A stretch of 64,000 bases of DNA from Owenia fusiformis (taxonomy: Eukaryota > Annelida > Polychaeta > Sabellida > Oweniidae). Shown one piece after another: positions 20,680-35,600 of the stretch (positions within the stretch are counted from its first letter, which is position 1; each line of letters opens with the position of its first letter). The notes beneath the pieces were generated by a model that did no database searches, was not told the DNA's origin, and saw only the letters and a list, made by a program, of their open reading frames with translations. A program made the translations under genes and the position numbers. The stretch lies in the NCBI GenBank assembly GCA_903813345.2, contig CAIIXF020000006.1, forward strand, positions 8,668,989 to 8,732,988. Direction: 5' to 3'.

Positions 20680-23600
20680 GTGAGTACAATTAAATTACAT
20701 ATTTTAAAAAATCAGACTTATCCACTATTTCTACACCCTCATGGTTTTATTCCTGAGATGATTGTCAATTGTAAAGCATCAAATTGAACTGTTGAAATTA
20801 TTTTGAATGACTTGATTTAATCGGATAAATTGGAAGATGAACTGGAATAAAAACACTACATGTACTACATATAGGTTAATAATCTGAAAGTGCATCACGA
20901 TCACAAGTCAAACCCCATTGTACAAACGCATATGGTTGATTGATTGTTTGTTTGGTTGGTTGATTGATTCGAATCATATTTGCCACATCAACATAATTTC
21001 GATTTAATGTCATTCAGAAATAAAATACAATTTTGGTTAAGCTTTGCTAAATTGGTTAATGAACAAGTACATCATTGGTGCTATTGAGCAACAGCAGCTA
21101 TATACTACACATGTCCGAGTCTAATTAGCTAGACTTGAATCGCAAAGCACATGTAGGCCCCTTGTCTTTGCTCAAAACATTAGAGATGGGCGTAAATATT
21201 CACCTAGAATATGTACTCAGGTATTAAAATTAAACTTGACTATGGATCCGAATTATCGGTCTGTCAACATTTTTAACTCTTCGATTGGACAAGTTATGTT
21301 TCAGCCGAATTTAAGTGAGTTTCCATTATTTGCAAATCGTTCTTCTTACGTCTTCATGTCAATACTTTATTTATATGGTTTATGGGTGATGATTTTGTGT
21401 TTCCATGTTGCCCCTTGTGCCTTTTCATTATCTCAATTTGTCATTTATGCATCTCAGTTCAATGTTACCATGACCTTCACATAATGGTGGTAACAAAGTA
21501 CATGTGGTAATCAATAACCTTCAATCATTCACTTATTGTGGGAGACAATTGAAATGTATACGTGTGAAACTGCAGCAAGCTTATTCTTTTTAATTACCCT
21601 TCATTTTTTTATAAAATGAGGCCAAGCGTTATCAGTAGTCAGTAAAGCCCCAAAAGTTCAAGATATTTCCTATTTTCAAAAAGAGTTAATTAGCCTAGTT
21701 CCTTTGAAATGGCATATTATTGTCGATGTCTTTGGAAATGGTTATTCAAGGGCATACACCGTATTTAAGGGTGACACCCTTAATGAAACAAACGAATAAA
21801 ATGGAATTAACTTTGATTCAAACTGTAAAATTGTAAAGGACGAATGAACTTCAGTGCATAACTGTCCAGACGAAAAGCGATATGCGAGAACAAAATATAC
21901 ACATCATGCTGTGATCTGTAGTCGATGGACAGTCGATTGATATTATTTATGACACATATCTTATCTTATATTCAAATACTAATTTCCCGTCATATAACAA
22001 TTGCATACACATGTTTCATCTTTTTAACAAAGCGTAGAAAGAATATGAGAGATATGACCATTTAAAAAATAGACCTGACTACGACTAGGTCTAACATTGT
22101 TATTAACCAATTAAATACGAAATGCAAAGAATTCAATTAATCACCCCCCCACATTCGAAACGAGATAGAACAAGATATCAAGTCCACAACAACATAATGA
22201 ACACTACACTACACTTCACTGCACTACACTGATGATGCAAAACATGTAAACTTAGTTACACCCACTTCAAAAAGTTAGTGGCACCTTGTAGTCTCATTTG
22301 GACCACGTGCTATTTAAAGTGTGTTCATCTTAGCAGTTTAGCAAATTCATACTAAATAAAAAACAAAATCAAACTCTTGAATGATCCAAACGCAAATTAG
22401 TTCTTTAACACGTTATTCAATCTGGGAGTTTTGGCTGCGACGCTTATAGAGGGCGGTGTATTTCATCTAATTGTTAGTTTAATTTGGTACCAAGTTGACT
22501 AAATCGCATCTCGTGTCTTGCGTCGATACATAACTTTAAATTAGAAGATTCGATTGTTTCATACATTAGAACAACATTCAGAATGTATTTGGATGTTCCA
22601 TTATTGAGAGCTACAATGATTAATGCTTATGCCATTCTACATTCCACGAATTCCAATCAAATATGTCGTTCCTTATTCGATTATCTCAATTTAATTTTCG
22701 TTAAGTAGCGAGCGGAACGGTTACACTGTCAGCGCCGAAAATGTTTTGAACGTCTCACGATCAGTTTATGGCACAACCCTAAGATATGGCACAATCACAG
22801 TATAGTCCCAAGATATGTTACAGTCTATGGCACAGTATAGACATATGTCACAGTCTAAGATTCAGCTTCAGAATATGTCACAGTTTAAGACTCAGCACTA
22901 ATAAATGTCACTGTAGTCACAGTCTATGGCACTGTTTCAAGATATCTCATATTCTGTGGTATAATACCAAGGTATGTCACGCTCCAATTCACAGCATCGA
23001 TATGTCACACTCTACTGCACAGCTCCAATTTATTGACACCAATATATATCACAGTCTATTGTACAGCCTCAAAGTATATCACAATCTAAGACACAGTGCC
23101 AATATATGTAACAGTCCTTGGCAAAGTCGCGAGATATATGTCAAAGTTTAAGTCACAGTCCCAATTTATGTCATACTCTATGGACACCAATATATATCAC
23201 AGTCTATTGTACAGCCTCAAAGTACAGTATATCACAATCTAAGACACAGTGCCAATATATGTAACAGTCCTTGGTATAGTCCCGAGATATGTCAAAGTTT
23301 AAGACACAGTGCCAATATATGTAACAGTCCTTGGTATAGTCCCGAGATATGTCAAAGTTTAAGACACAGTGCCAATATATGTAACAGTCCTTGGTATAGT
23401 CCCGAGATATGTCAAAGTTTAAGTCACAGTCCCAATTTATGTCATACTCTATGGACACCGATATATATCACAGTCTATTGTACAGCCTCAAAGTACAGTA
23501 TATCACAATCTAAGACACAGTGCCAATATATGTAACAGTCCTTAGTATAGTCCCGAGATATGTCAAAGTTTAAGACACAGTGCCAATATATGTAACAGTC

Positions 23601-26600
23601 CTTGGTATAGTCCCGAGATATGTCAAAGTTTAAGACACAGTGCCAATATATGTAACAGTCCTTGGTATAGTTCCGAGATATGTCAAAGTTTAAGTCACAG
23701 TCCCAATTTATGTCATACTCTATGGACACCGATATATATCACAGTCTATTGTACAGCCTCAAAGTACAACTTATATCACAATCTAAGACACAGTGCCAAT
23801 ATATGTAACAGTCCTTGGCATAGTCGCGAGATATGTCAAATTAAGTCACAGCCCCAAGAACTTTATATTCTATGAGCACCAATATATGTCACAGTATATG
23901 GTACAGCCCCAAAGTATATTACAATCTCAGACACAGTGCCAATATATGTCTTCCCGAGATATGAAAAGTCTATAGTACAGCCCCAAAGTATATCACATTC
24001 TAAGACACAGTACCAATATATGTCACAGTCTATGGCACAGCTCAACGAAATGGCATTTTTGGCAAGTCAGGGGTAGTGTGGGTAGTCGATGGCCTCATCA
24101 TTCAGGGAAAGACAGAACCAGAATCACCTATTACGAAGTGTATAAAACGTAAGTTTGCCATAGAAAACATAGTACCATATTATAATATCCGACCAACCTG
24201 AAATTGCAAGCACTTACTAGTACGTATATGTTTGGAGATAATCACACCGCGGGCAGCTCTAGTGGATTCAACATCCTAAAAAAGATCTGGGATACCTTTC
24301 CAATTACCCTTAGGTGCGAAGAAATATAACCCACACATGTATATCAGAACACTATCCGCCACTAAACAACGTATTTTTAGTTTTTATGTACCAATACGAT
24401 TTATTGCAGAGATTCAGGCCCATATGTTGGTGTATTTTGGTTTTTGATCTATTAATAAGCGTTGATAAGCAATGGTCTTCACTTTTACAAAAAATGCTAA
24501 AGTTAAGAAATAATCTAACCATGAATTAGGATATAAGTGAGGGACCCATTTGGATCACATGTATTTAAGTTTTTAACTTGCAATAAATGTAATCCGTGTT
24601 TGACGATATATGTTCATCTTGATTGTTTTCTTATCTCAAAACATATACATTTTGCCAGTGTTAAGCAATTCTCATCATCATAACAATAAAACATCATAAC
24701 TATGAAATGAAAAGGTTTCTAAATGTACCACTTCAAACACTTATCTCCTTCCACTAATTGCTGAACCTGTCAAAATGCAATCTTGTAATGGCATTGTAGG
24801 TTATGAAACCTAGAGATAAGACAGATGTGTGTTAAGACCCCTGAACAACAACCTCTAGACTAGAGTTTTTGGTGTATGTTACTTTGATATTTCCCCGGGG
24901 ATATTTCTCTTACAGGGTGGTCAAAAAACAGAAATCCTCCATTTTCCTCATATCTTTTTCATTTAAAAGAGTTGCCCACTGATATTTGACACATTTGTAC
25001 ATCATTCAATCTCCTACGACCCTACCATATTCCATGACCATCAGACGGATAGTCACAATGTTATGTAATGCTGTACAGCACTTTAAACAACATGCTTCAG
25101 GTTTGGCATTCAGGTTTGGCATTCCTTAGCAGGTATGGCCTGGATGACACGGATGAGGTCTGCAATTCTCATATAATACACAATAATATAATACACTCTA
25201 TCTTATCTCTAAGTCAGGTAGGAACATTTTGGACGACGTGTGCAGGTTTGCCAACACCGCAATAGTGGCCATTGGAGCATGTTCTTTAAAGTGCTGTAAT
25301 ATTGTGACTATCAGTCTGATTGTCATGAAATAGACAATTGAATGATGTAAAATGTGTAAAATATCAGGGAGTTATTCTTTAAAATGACAATGATATGAGG
25401 AAAATAGCGTAATGGTAATTTTTGACCACCCTGTACTTTTCAACTAAAAAGCCGCTAGAATTCTTATATGACAATGTATGAAAGCATACATCAGACACAC
25501 ACATTGCACGCCTGGGCTTTTTCCGGTTCGACTTGCATCTTCTTGCTTAACAAATACATATAAGTCAGTCAATGATTGAGTCAAAGCAGGAAATATCCGA
25601 AATATACTAGTGTCTGGAGTACGATTCGCTGCCAGGGCAAGTGTGGTAGAGGTCTTGCCAGGTAAACACAATATTTCCCCATTATTAAGATTGAAAAAAA
25701 CTTTTTCCTATGATACGAGTAATTCATTGTTTTTCACTGAGAATGATTTATGGAGAACACATAATACAAAATGTTGTATACTTAAAAATAGCTTTGTACT
25801 TAGGTTACAGACATCTGAAAGATGAGGAAAGATTTTTGCATAGAACTGTTACTCTGAACAGGCAAAATCCCTGTCAAAAATGAACACTTGGCAATATTCG
25901 TAGAACCAAAAAAAAAAACACGCAAACTATACATGAAATAACATTATGTCAGGTTTACAAATTGACTATGACAATGTATGAACGGCTCTACACAGTCTAT
26001 AAATATTGAAGCCTAAATCCATTCTATATCGTCTTATCTAAAAAATGATGCTAATACTGGCTCCTTTATATGGAATTATGAAATCAAATATCCAGCTATG
26101 TTTTTTCTGCTTATTGAATGTCGTGTTAATCTCCTCGAATTGGCATTCCTGAGATGCATCACCATTTTCTCTGGACGAGTCTTGGTTCATGACTCGATTC
26201 CTATTACAAAACGTATCGGTGCTACAGGCTATTTCGTCATATCAATTTTCTAAAGGAGTGGTATCGATATGGAGAACTGAATTCAACAATGTCTTTCTCT
26301 TAAACCAATCATTGAAAAAAATTCTGTAAAAAAACATGGTATTTTATGTAATGTTGACTGATTGACAACAATTTAATGCGAAAATTATTTAGAAATATTT
26401 TATATAACTGTTTTTGTTAACATTTTTTGTTTTTTTAGTGCAATTGTTTTTGCTCCTTCTACCAATTCTTGAGAATGAAATAAAATGTCTTTCCGAACCT
26501 TGTTGGAACAAAATAGCATATACAATATGTTTTTAGACCTCTCAATATTATAGTTATACAAAGGAATTTTGGGTTGATTCCCCCAAAATAGATAAAAATC

Positions 26601-29600
26601 AAGATAAACCTTTTATTTCATTAACAAGATACTTTTTTAAAATCAACCAAAATTTCCTTTGTACAATAACAATATTGAGAGACCTAAACACATTGTGTTT
26701 ATGTCGTTTTGTTCCAATGAGGTTCGGAAAGATGTTTCATTTCACTCTGGAAACAGGATACCAAGAACAAAACAAGTGTTTGATGTATTTTCTAAAACAA
26801 TATAGATGAAAGTATACTAGTATATATATTTTTCAAATCATATTGTTACCATTCAAAAGATGACCATTAAATAAACGATGTGTTAATTTTCTAGATTTTT
26901 TTATGAAGAGAAACGCGTGTTTAAAAAGTTCTCGATACCGATACCACTCCTTTCCTAATAAAAAGAGAATCCGTCACAAATAATGCTCATGGGTATGAAA
27001 CGTTCATGAGAAACAAAAAGATGAAAATACATGTATCTCATAAAATACCAGAATAACTGAAAAATAACCCCAACCTAACTACTGGGCCACGCGTTATAAT
27101 AGAAAAAACTAGGATGAAAGACAAATCAGATCACTAAATAGAGTATATTTTCCCTTCAATATCAGACTCTATTTATATATTTTTCACAATGGCCTAATCT
27201 TGCTCTACGATGTAATGATCACCTCATCCCACACAGTTATATAATTTACGAGCATATAAGGGTTTGTAAATACATACACATAGCATCCTTGCTGCAAGGG
27301 AATTTAGGCATAAATGAAGTCCTTTGAAGAAGGATGACACATAGTGCAATTATGCATTCATTTAACATGTACTTATTTTTGGAGGTGAGGTGAAAAATTA
27401 TAAGTGCAAACGATCCCCTTCACTCTATGAAATGTTCAGTGAAGGTGTATCTTGTTCAAGCGAGATACGTCAATTTTAAAGGCTAGTATTTTTTATCAAG
27501 TTCAACGTTGGCTTTTCGAATTGGCCCAATTTTGTATATTGTCGGTGAAAATCAAAACGTATGGTGCAAATATAATTAACAAATTCAATACATCCGGTTG
27601 GATAACTAATGAAAATCTTGACACTGAAAAAGATCGGATTCCATAGCCACATCTATGATCATGAACTATTTGTTCCCCGTGATCCTTTAATAAAAGGTTT
27701 TGCAAGGCTTCTCATGCATATAAAACAGACATATTGCAACATGTTGGAAAATATTCATCAGACCAATAAAAACCAATCCATGAGAAAACAATTACTTTGT
27801 CATTTTTATTGTTATTTATATCAAATGGAACATTGAATTGCAGACGTCTGTGTTTTAGGTAATAAAACTATGGAAATGTCAACCTTGGATTCTACACAGA
27901 GGTTAGACGCAACATTTACACGACTACGTGTGCGTGAACGTGAGCATTAGAATGTTCCTTCAGATTATTACATTTACATTGCAACATCCTTTGATGATTT
28001 ATTGCCTAAAAACAATGAGATCAATTCAATGTAATCACGATATGAAGTAATTTCCATGGCAACGTCGTATCACACTCACGTAGCAACCGCTATGAATAAA
28101 ATCAAGGTCAACTTGTATCTGCAAACGATGCATATCATGATTAAACATTGCTGAAACAGAAACAATCGTCCTTTCATGCAAAAGGATTTATTTTGATTAA
28201 GTACACGCTTGTGATTTTCATTCTTTGAGTTGCTCGAGTGAATGGTAGAGGCCATGTAATGCTGTATCACTAATATCCCATTATCTCCCAAAGGGGATAC
28301 CTTTCAGCTAGATGACATTTCTATGTCATACGTATTCTTAAAGAATGTCACGCTCGGATGAATAATAGAAACGTCTTGCTTTGTATTTGTATTGAAACAA
28401 TACAAGCACAATTACTCAGTCATATTTAATTTTGTTCGGTTGATATTTCATTGCCTCTGTCTATTAATACCCTTTGCATTCGTTTGACTTCACTTCTTAA
28501 AGCAGGGTATCTGTTAAGTACTTCAACGTCTGCCTTGTGCATTCAAGAGTTAAAGGGTAAAAAGTTAATTGCCGGTAAGGCTGTTGTTAGCTATCAACTT
28601 AATAAACATTCGTACATGCTTTGTCTATCACCTTTAACTTACCTTTCACTGTTGCATAGCAAATCATCGTACTAAAGCGATCTCGAGATTTAGTGTGTTT
28701 AGATGTAATAAATGATGTGTTGATGACACGATAGAATGAGCCCAAACAAAGATTAGGTAATAAATAAATAAATGAAAATATAAATATGCTTTTACACTCC
28801 CCAAAATAGGATTAGACTATGACCCTTCTATGTTGCACTTGTCACATTTCAAAAAATAAATCCATTTGCAGCATGGCGGAACTATTTCACTTATGGATTG
28901 AAATGTGTGGAAGTTAGAGGTTCGCTACATTCGCTATTTGCCTCGATACTATCTTTGCCCACTGAAACACTATGATACATAAAGGATGGACGTTTACTAA
29001 AAGCCTGGGATCCCTATTGATATAAAACAATGACAGGAAAATCTGTTCATAAAAAGCCACCCCGAAACATTTTTCAACAATGACATTCTTTCAAACTCGA
29101 CATAATTCAAACATAATTTGACACATTTTACTTAAGTTAAAGTCTCCGATTTAGCCAAGAGTATACAAGTATTCATTATATATTATGTAATCAGGACGAT
29201 GCCTCACTACAAGAATAAAGCAAAGTGGATATTTATACACAAGCAATGTTTATTCCATTGATTTTATCATTAGTCTTTATAGACCTATCACTTTACCATG
29301 GTAACAGCTTTTTTGCTTTAACAATATATCACAATTAAGCAGATAAGCCTTCAAATTTTCCCTTTCATATTCTATTAACTCAAGCAAAAAACAGAAACTC
29401 AACGAGAGAAGCAAATCTTAAGAAATTCCTCATTTTAAACAATTCGTGCTAGACGACTAGGATAGTTTGCAATTTAAGGAAAAAAGTACACCCAAAACAA
29501 TCGAGTCTTGAGTTAATAATAATTAAAAAATGAGTAAGATTATTCATTTTCATTTCATTTTCTCAATTTTCAGTAATTCTGATCTCTTTGAGACTTTCAC

Positions 29601-32600
29601 AGAATAAAAATTCTTTTTGGGGGTGTCAAAGAGAATGAGAGGGTGAAGTGGGGTGGGGTGCCAGAGGGTGAGCAAGGGATTGTCCCCAAGAAACATTGAC
29701 CATATCAAGGTGCCATTTGATGCCACTTTAAAAATGTCTGAGACAATACATGAAATTCAGAATTTTCTCAATTGTTTTGTGGGGGATGTGAGGCGTGGCA
29801 AACTCTTCTAGAAAATTTTACAATTTTAAGATTATATTTGGTGCTTCTAGGCACTTTTAAAGTGAATGAGTCAATCGAAAAAAAAGAAGAAAAACTATAC
29901 ATTTTTTCAATTTTTTTTTTTGGGGGGGGGGTGTCAAACGGGGGTGCCAGAGGGGGAGGTGGGATTAGGGTGCCAGAGGGGGAGCAAGTGTTTGTCCCCC
30001 ATATCTGTCCCCCAGAAACATTGATCATATCAAGGTGCTATTTGATGAGTCTGGGCACTTAAAAAGTGTCTGAGACAATGCATGAAATAAATTCAGAATT
30101 TTTGTCAATTGTTTTGTGGGGGATGTGAGGGGTGGCCTACTTCCCTAGAAAATTTTACAATTTTAAGATGCTATTTGGTGCTTTCTGGGCACTTTCGAAG
30201 TGTATGACTCAATAAGAAATTTGAAAAAATCACAATATTTTGGGGAATGTCAAAGGGGAGGGGGTGCCAGAGGGAGAGGTGGGATGGGGATGCAAGAGGG
30301 CGAGTAAGTGTTAGTCTCCCAGAATCATTGACTATAACAAGGAGCTATTTGATGATGTCTGGGCACTTTACATGTGTCTGAGACGATACATAAAATAAAT
30401 TCAGAACTTTTCAATTGTTTTGTTTTGGGTGTGAGGGGTGGCCCACTACCCTTAGAAAATTTTACAATTTTAAAACGCTATTTGGTGCTCTCTAGGCACT
30501 TTCAAAGTGTATGAGTCAAATAAAAAATCGAGGAAATCAAAATTCTTTTCAGTTTTTTGGAGGGGTGTCAAGGGGGGGGGGGGGGTGGCAGAGGGGGAGA
30601 TGGGGTGGGGTGGGGATCCCGAAGGGGAGCAAATGTTAGTCCCCCAGAAACATTGACTATATCAAGGAGCTATGTGATGATGTCTGGGCACTTGGGCAGT
30701 TTAAAACTTGGACAATACATAAAATAAATTCAGAATTTTTCCATTGTATTGAGGGGGTGTGAGGGGTGGCCCACTCCCTCTAGAAAATTTTACAATTTTA
30801 AGATGCTATTTGGTGCTTTCTGGGCACTTTAAAAGTGTATGAGACGATGAAAAAGAATTCCAAAAAAAAATTTTTAAACTTTTTTGGGGGGTGTCAAAGG
30901 GGGGTGCGGTCGCACCCATCGCAATGCGCAACGTGAGCAATTACTTTAAAGAAATCAATGAGGAAATAAGGTGCTTAACCTGCATACACACCTCTCTTGG
31001 TTTGTAAGCAGAAAACTATTGCCAAGAGTAGAGATATATTACCCCCATGACCTAAACAGAAGTAACGATAGCAACCATAACTTTTGTGCATTCTCTCACC
31101 AATATGTACCTACACTACATATTCTCAACTATATGTATCTTTTGAAGTACATTCTCTTACCAGTGTATATCTTAAGCATATACTCTCACCAGTGAATGTC
31201 CTCCTCAGACCATACTGTCTCCAGTAGATACCCTCTCCAGTATATACTCTAACTAGTGTGTAACATCATGGGTATACTCTCACACCAGTGTGTATCATCA
31301 GTGATACTCTAACTATTGTGATTATCCTCCTCTATATACTCTCACATGGACGTATCATCATCAGTGTATACTCTCACCAGTAGGTATCCCGATCAGTGTT
31401 TACTCTCACCAGTATGTATCCCGATCAGTGTTTACTCTCACCAGTGCTTATTCCCCACAGTATATACTCTCTCAACTAGTGTATTTCACAATGATAACAC
31501 TCTCACACCAGTGTGTATTTGTATCATCAGTGTATAGTCTCACATGTATGTATCCTCGTGACCCTCGTGAGAATATTCTCACAACAGTGTGTATCATCAC
31601 CAGTGTATACTTGAGTATATACTCACACTTGTGTTTATCCTCCTATTCAGTGTATACTCCCACTAGTGTGAATTGTCATGAGAATACTCTCACACCAGTG
31701 TTTATCATCAGTGTATAGTATGTATCCTCGTGAGAATATTCTCACAACAGCGTGTATCATCACCAGTGTATATCCTATGTTTCAGATTATAACTAACTAA
31801 TTGCATGTATGAATCCTAATCAGAATATTCTTACACCAGTGTGAAACCTCGTCAGTGTATATGTGCTGCATAAAAGTTGTAAACAAAATAACATTGTAGA
31901 AAACTAATATTTCGGAAAATAATTTTTTATGACAAATCCTTCAAAAATATTATTTTCTGTCTCGTAATATTTTTTAGTCATCACTTGTATTTATTCAAGG
32001 GATCTTCATGAAAAATATTTTTCTCACAGATTATACGAAAATAATATTTTTACTTACAAATTTCACAAAATAATACATTCTTACTTATACATTGTACGAT
32101 TCTTACAAATAGTACGCAACATATACTCACGCTGGTGTTTATCCTCTTAAGTAATTACTCTCACCAGTATGTATCCTCCTCGGTTGATACTCTCACCAGT
32201 ATGTATTTTCTTCAGAACATACTCAAATCAGGTGAATCGCGCTGGATCACATCATACTCACACCGTTGTGATTTTAAGCTGGTATTATATACTCATCAAT
32301 GTGTACTAACACCAGGTTTATCCTCCTATGTATATACCTTTCACCAGTGTTATCCTTTCCAGTATATACTCTCGATAACCAGTATATATTTTCATCAGAA
32401 TATACAAAGACCAGATTAAATTCGCATCACCTTATACTCACAACTGACAATACATTACAAAACGTACAGCTTACGCATTCCATATCAATGGTTGGTTTTG
32501 ATTTAATAAATGTTTGAGATTGAATAAATGACGGTAATTTTTAAGGAAAAATTGATTTGTTGATTGTAAGTTACACCCAAGGTAAAATCTACAAACTTTT

Positions 32601-35600
32601 TACTTCATTTAAAAAAATAAAAGCATTATTTAAATAAAGAATGCAGCAGGGGGCAAAGTACTATGAACTAAAGCTGTCCCTGTAATGTATATGACATTGA
32701 GAGACCATGGGTTCCCATAGTAACATTAGAGTATATATACATTGAATGATACATTGAGACTTATAAATCAAGTTCACCGAGGTCATAAGTCATGTTTTTT
32801 GTTGAAACTCACTCTTGTAAATCTTTACATTAGAATCCAAAGTGTCATCATAACATATGCTAAGTTAGTTGTAAGTGAATAACAGTGAAGAAAGTGATTT
32901 TGTTACATGAAACTGGGTTAGTATTCTAAGGATTACTCGGAGAAGATGGGGACATGTATCAAACAGTCTACAAAGCCAAACGAAGATGTTAATGCTAATA
33001 TTACGGTAAGACGATTCATTGGTTTAATGAAATTTCGGGATCATTCCATGAATCGAGGGAGGGTGCTAACTGCCACATCGCCTATGGAACATATACAGGG
33101 AAGATGATACCAGGTGTGATATATATATACCATTTAAAAGAATATTGTAAAGTGAACTGAATTTCAAAAACTCGAGATATCAGCTAGGGTTATGCCGTCT
33201 CTTTCAGTTCCCGTGGAAAGGATGTACAGTAAAACCTATCTAATCCGAAATCCAAAATCTGATTCAAGTATTTAGTCATGCTTGAAAGACCATTAATAAT
33301 CATTACGATTGAGACTATTTGATGTTTTTATCAAAAGTTTTAATAGCATAGCAAATTAGAATTAAATCGACGATATTTGAGCAATTTCTGTAAGAAATAT
33401 ATATTTTGTGGAAAGTGTTAATGTTTCAAATATGAGTGTTCACTGTTCAAATTAGGTGAGTCAATGGGAGGAAGAAATGGGACCGGGAAAAGGTTTTCGG
33501 ATTAGCCAGGTGTTCGATATACAGGTTTTACTATTACTTCTATATACTAGTTCATCAACCATTGTTCCTCAAAATGGCGTAATTCGTGAAAAAGGTTTCC
33601 ACGTACCATTATTTAAAGAAAAACAATTGCAAATTGTTAATATGGGCAATTGCACATTGGATCATACTATTTCCAATTTGTAAAAATTGTATGTTATCCA
33701 CAGCAGGAGAATGAAAAGAAGATTTCATTCTGACTTTTCATTATTACAATGACATCCTCAATAGAAAACCATGAAACATACAACATAGCACAAAATGTAA
33801 GTAAAATGAAACACCCTGTAGTTATTTCAAAGCATAATCGTCGCCCAAATTGAACATTCTACATCATGCTGTATCCGTCCATAAAGATCAAATTAACATC
33901 ATTTAGTATCCTACATAGCACGAAAACGCTGCTTTTAAAATAGAACAGACAGCAATTTAGTTCGATCTTATAGCGAAAGAACCAGCAATGGGCGAGCCAG
34001 CATTGTACATAAAGTGATCCCAAAGCGCATCTTGTAAATAGTAAACACACCTTGTTGCCTTCTTCGTCTAAAGACTAGGGTGTTGTGGGTTATTAATGAA
34101 TCGCCCGAGATAACCCTTCCTGAGAATAACCATATCAAAGAAGCTCATAATGTTTTTGATAAAAACAACACGCCGGTCATATCTAAAGGTGTCTAACAGG
34201 AGTGTAGTACAATAGAGCTGAACAATGTAAACATTGACGATATATACGAATTTCCCATCTCTGAATATATTTCCCAAGTACTCGGCTCCGTATCTAGTGA
34301 AACGGGAGGGGAGGGGTGGAGTGTGTGTGTTTGTGTGTGTTGGGGGGGGGGGGGTAGATAGGGAGTGTCAAAAGGAGCTTAGGTAGGGATGGGGTATTTA
34401 TAACAAGGGTAGGCCTACATTACAGTACAACGTTGTGAATGTGTTTACAAACGGAATATAAGATTAGTTATCTAAAATATATTTCATTGATGTTACCACG
34501 TAATGTGGATTTATGGATTTTGTACATTTCATTTTTTAAGAAACATTAACTATCCACCATCTTGTTATTTATTCATTTCAAATTCGGTCAAATAAGGGAA
34601 TAATAAAAGGTCGATGTGATAACGACCAGGTGATGTCAACGATGTTGACGAATGTCAACCCGGGGGATGTCATGAATTATAAAATTAGTCCAGCTTTACG
34701 AATCACGATGTACGATGTACGTATTCGGCTTAGAAATAAATTCAGTCAATGTGATTCGGCAATGAAAGCCAATGAGGCTATCATCAGTCATGTCATCCCA
34801 TTTTTTGCAACACGGGGTTCCTGACGAAGTTAGTGACATGGCCTAAACGAAACTAAATGTCATTAATAAAGTTGGGCCGGCGAACATGATCTGAATACGT
34901 CAAACGGTACAGTTCAAACACATAGCAACAGTTTGAACCACAAGCTTTGAAATAAAATTACAACTTTAATATAAACTAAACAACAGAAATAAACGGACAA
35001 CCCATGGACCTCAATGCAAGTAGTATTCACGGACTAGATTGTCTCAAATATTGAATCATGGTAGAGAAAATTCATTTCTTTAGATATAAGCCCAAAATAA
35101 AAAATCGTTAACATTGTCAAAAATACAAGTATTTACTGACTTCAGCTTGAGCTTCTACTGTTGTTTTTTGCATCAAAGCCATGATTATTATTTCTTATTA
35201 ATTTTAAAATATACACAAGTACATACAAATATACGTACGTACTCAAGCCGTATTAATGTTTTAACAAATTAGAAAAGCGTCTCTGATATTATATAACATG
35301 TTTCACAGGCAATGAATTACAACGATGGGGAACAAATGAAATCGAAAATTTAACATTATCATATTCTCTAAATTATCAAGCTTTCAAACATTCTACAATT
35401 TTTCTAGCGCCACCTTTAGATTGTCTTTACTATGATTTATATTCCCATATATTCTATGAATAGTGAACTATGAGTGATGTTTTACGTTTATTGTTTCGTC
35501 TGTTCTCAAATGGTCAGAGTTGTTTACAGTTTCAACAAACTGAGGTAGTGGGTCAATTTTTACTTATGAGGTCGACCAATAGTGGTTATTGTCTAGGTTA

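Noticed and set aside
22786-24045. CRISPR-like array
   Set aside because: The units are contiguous tandem repeats without unique spacers, in a eukaryotic intron.
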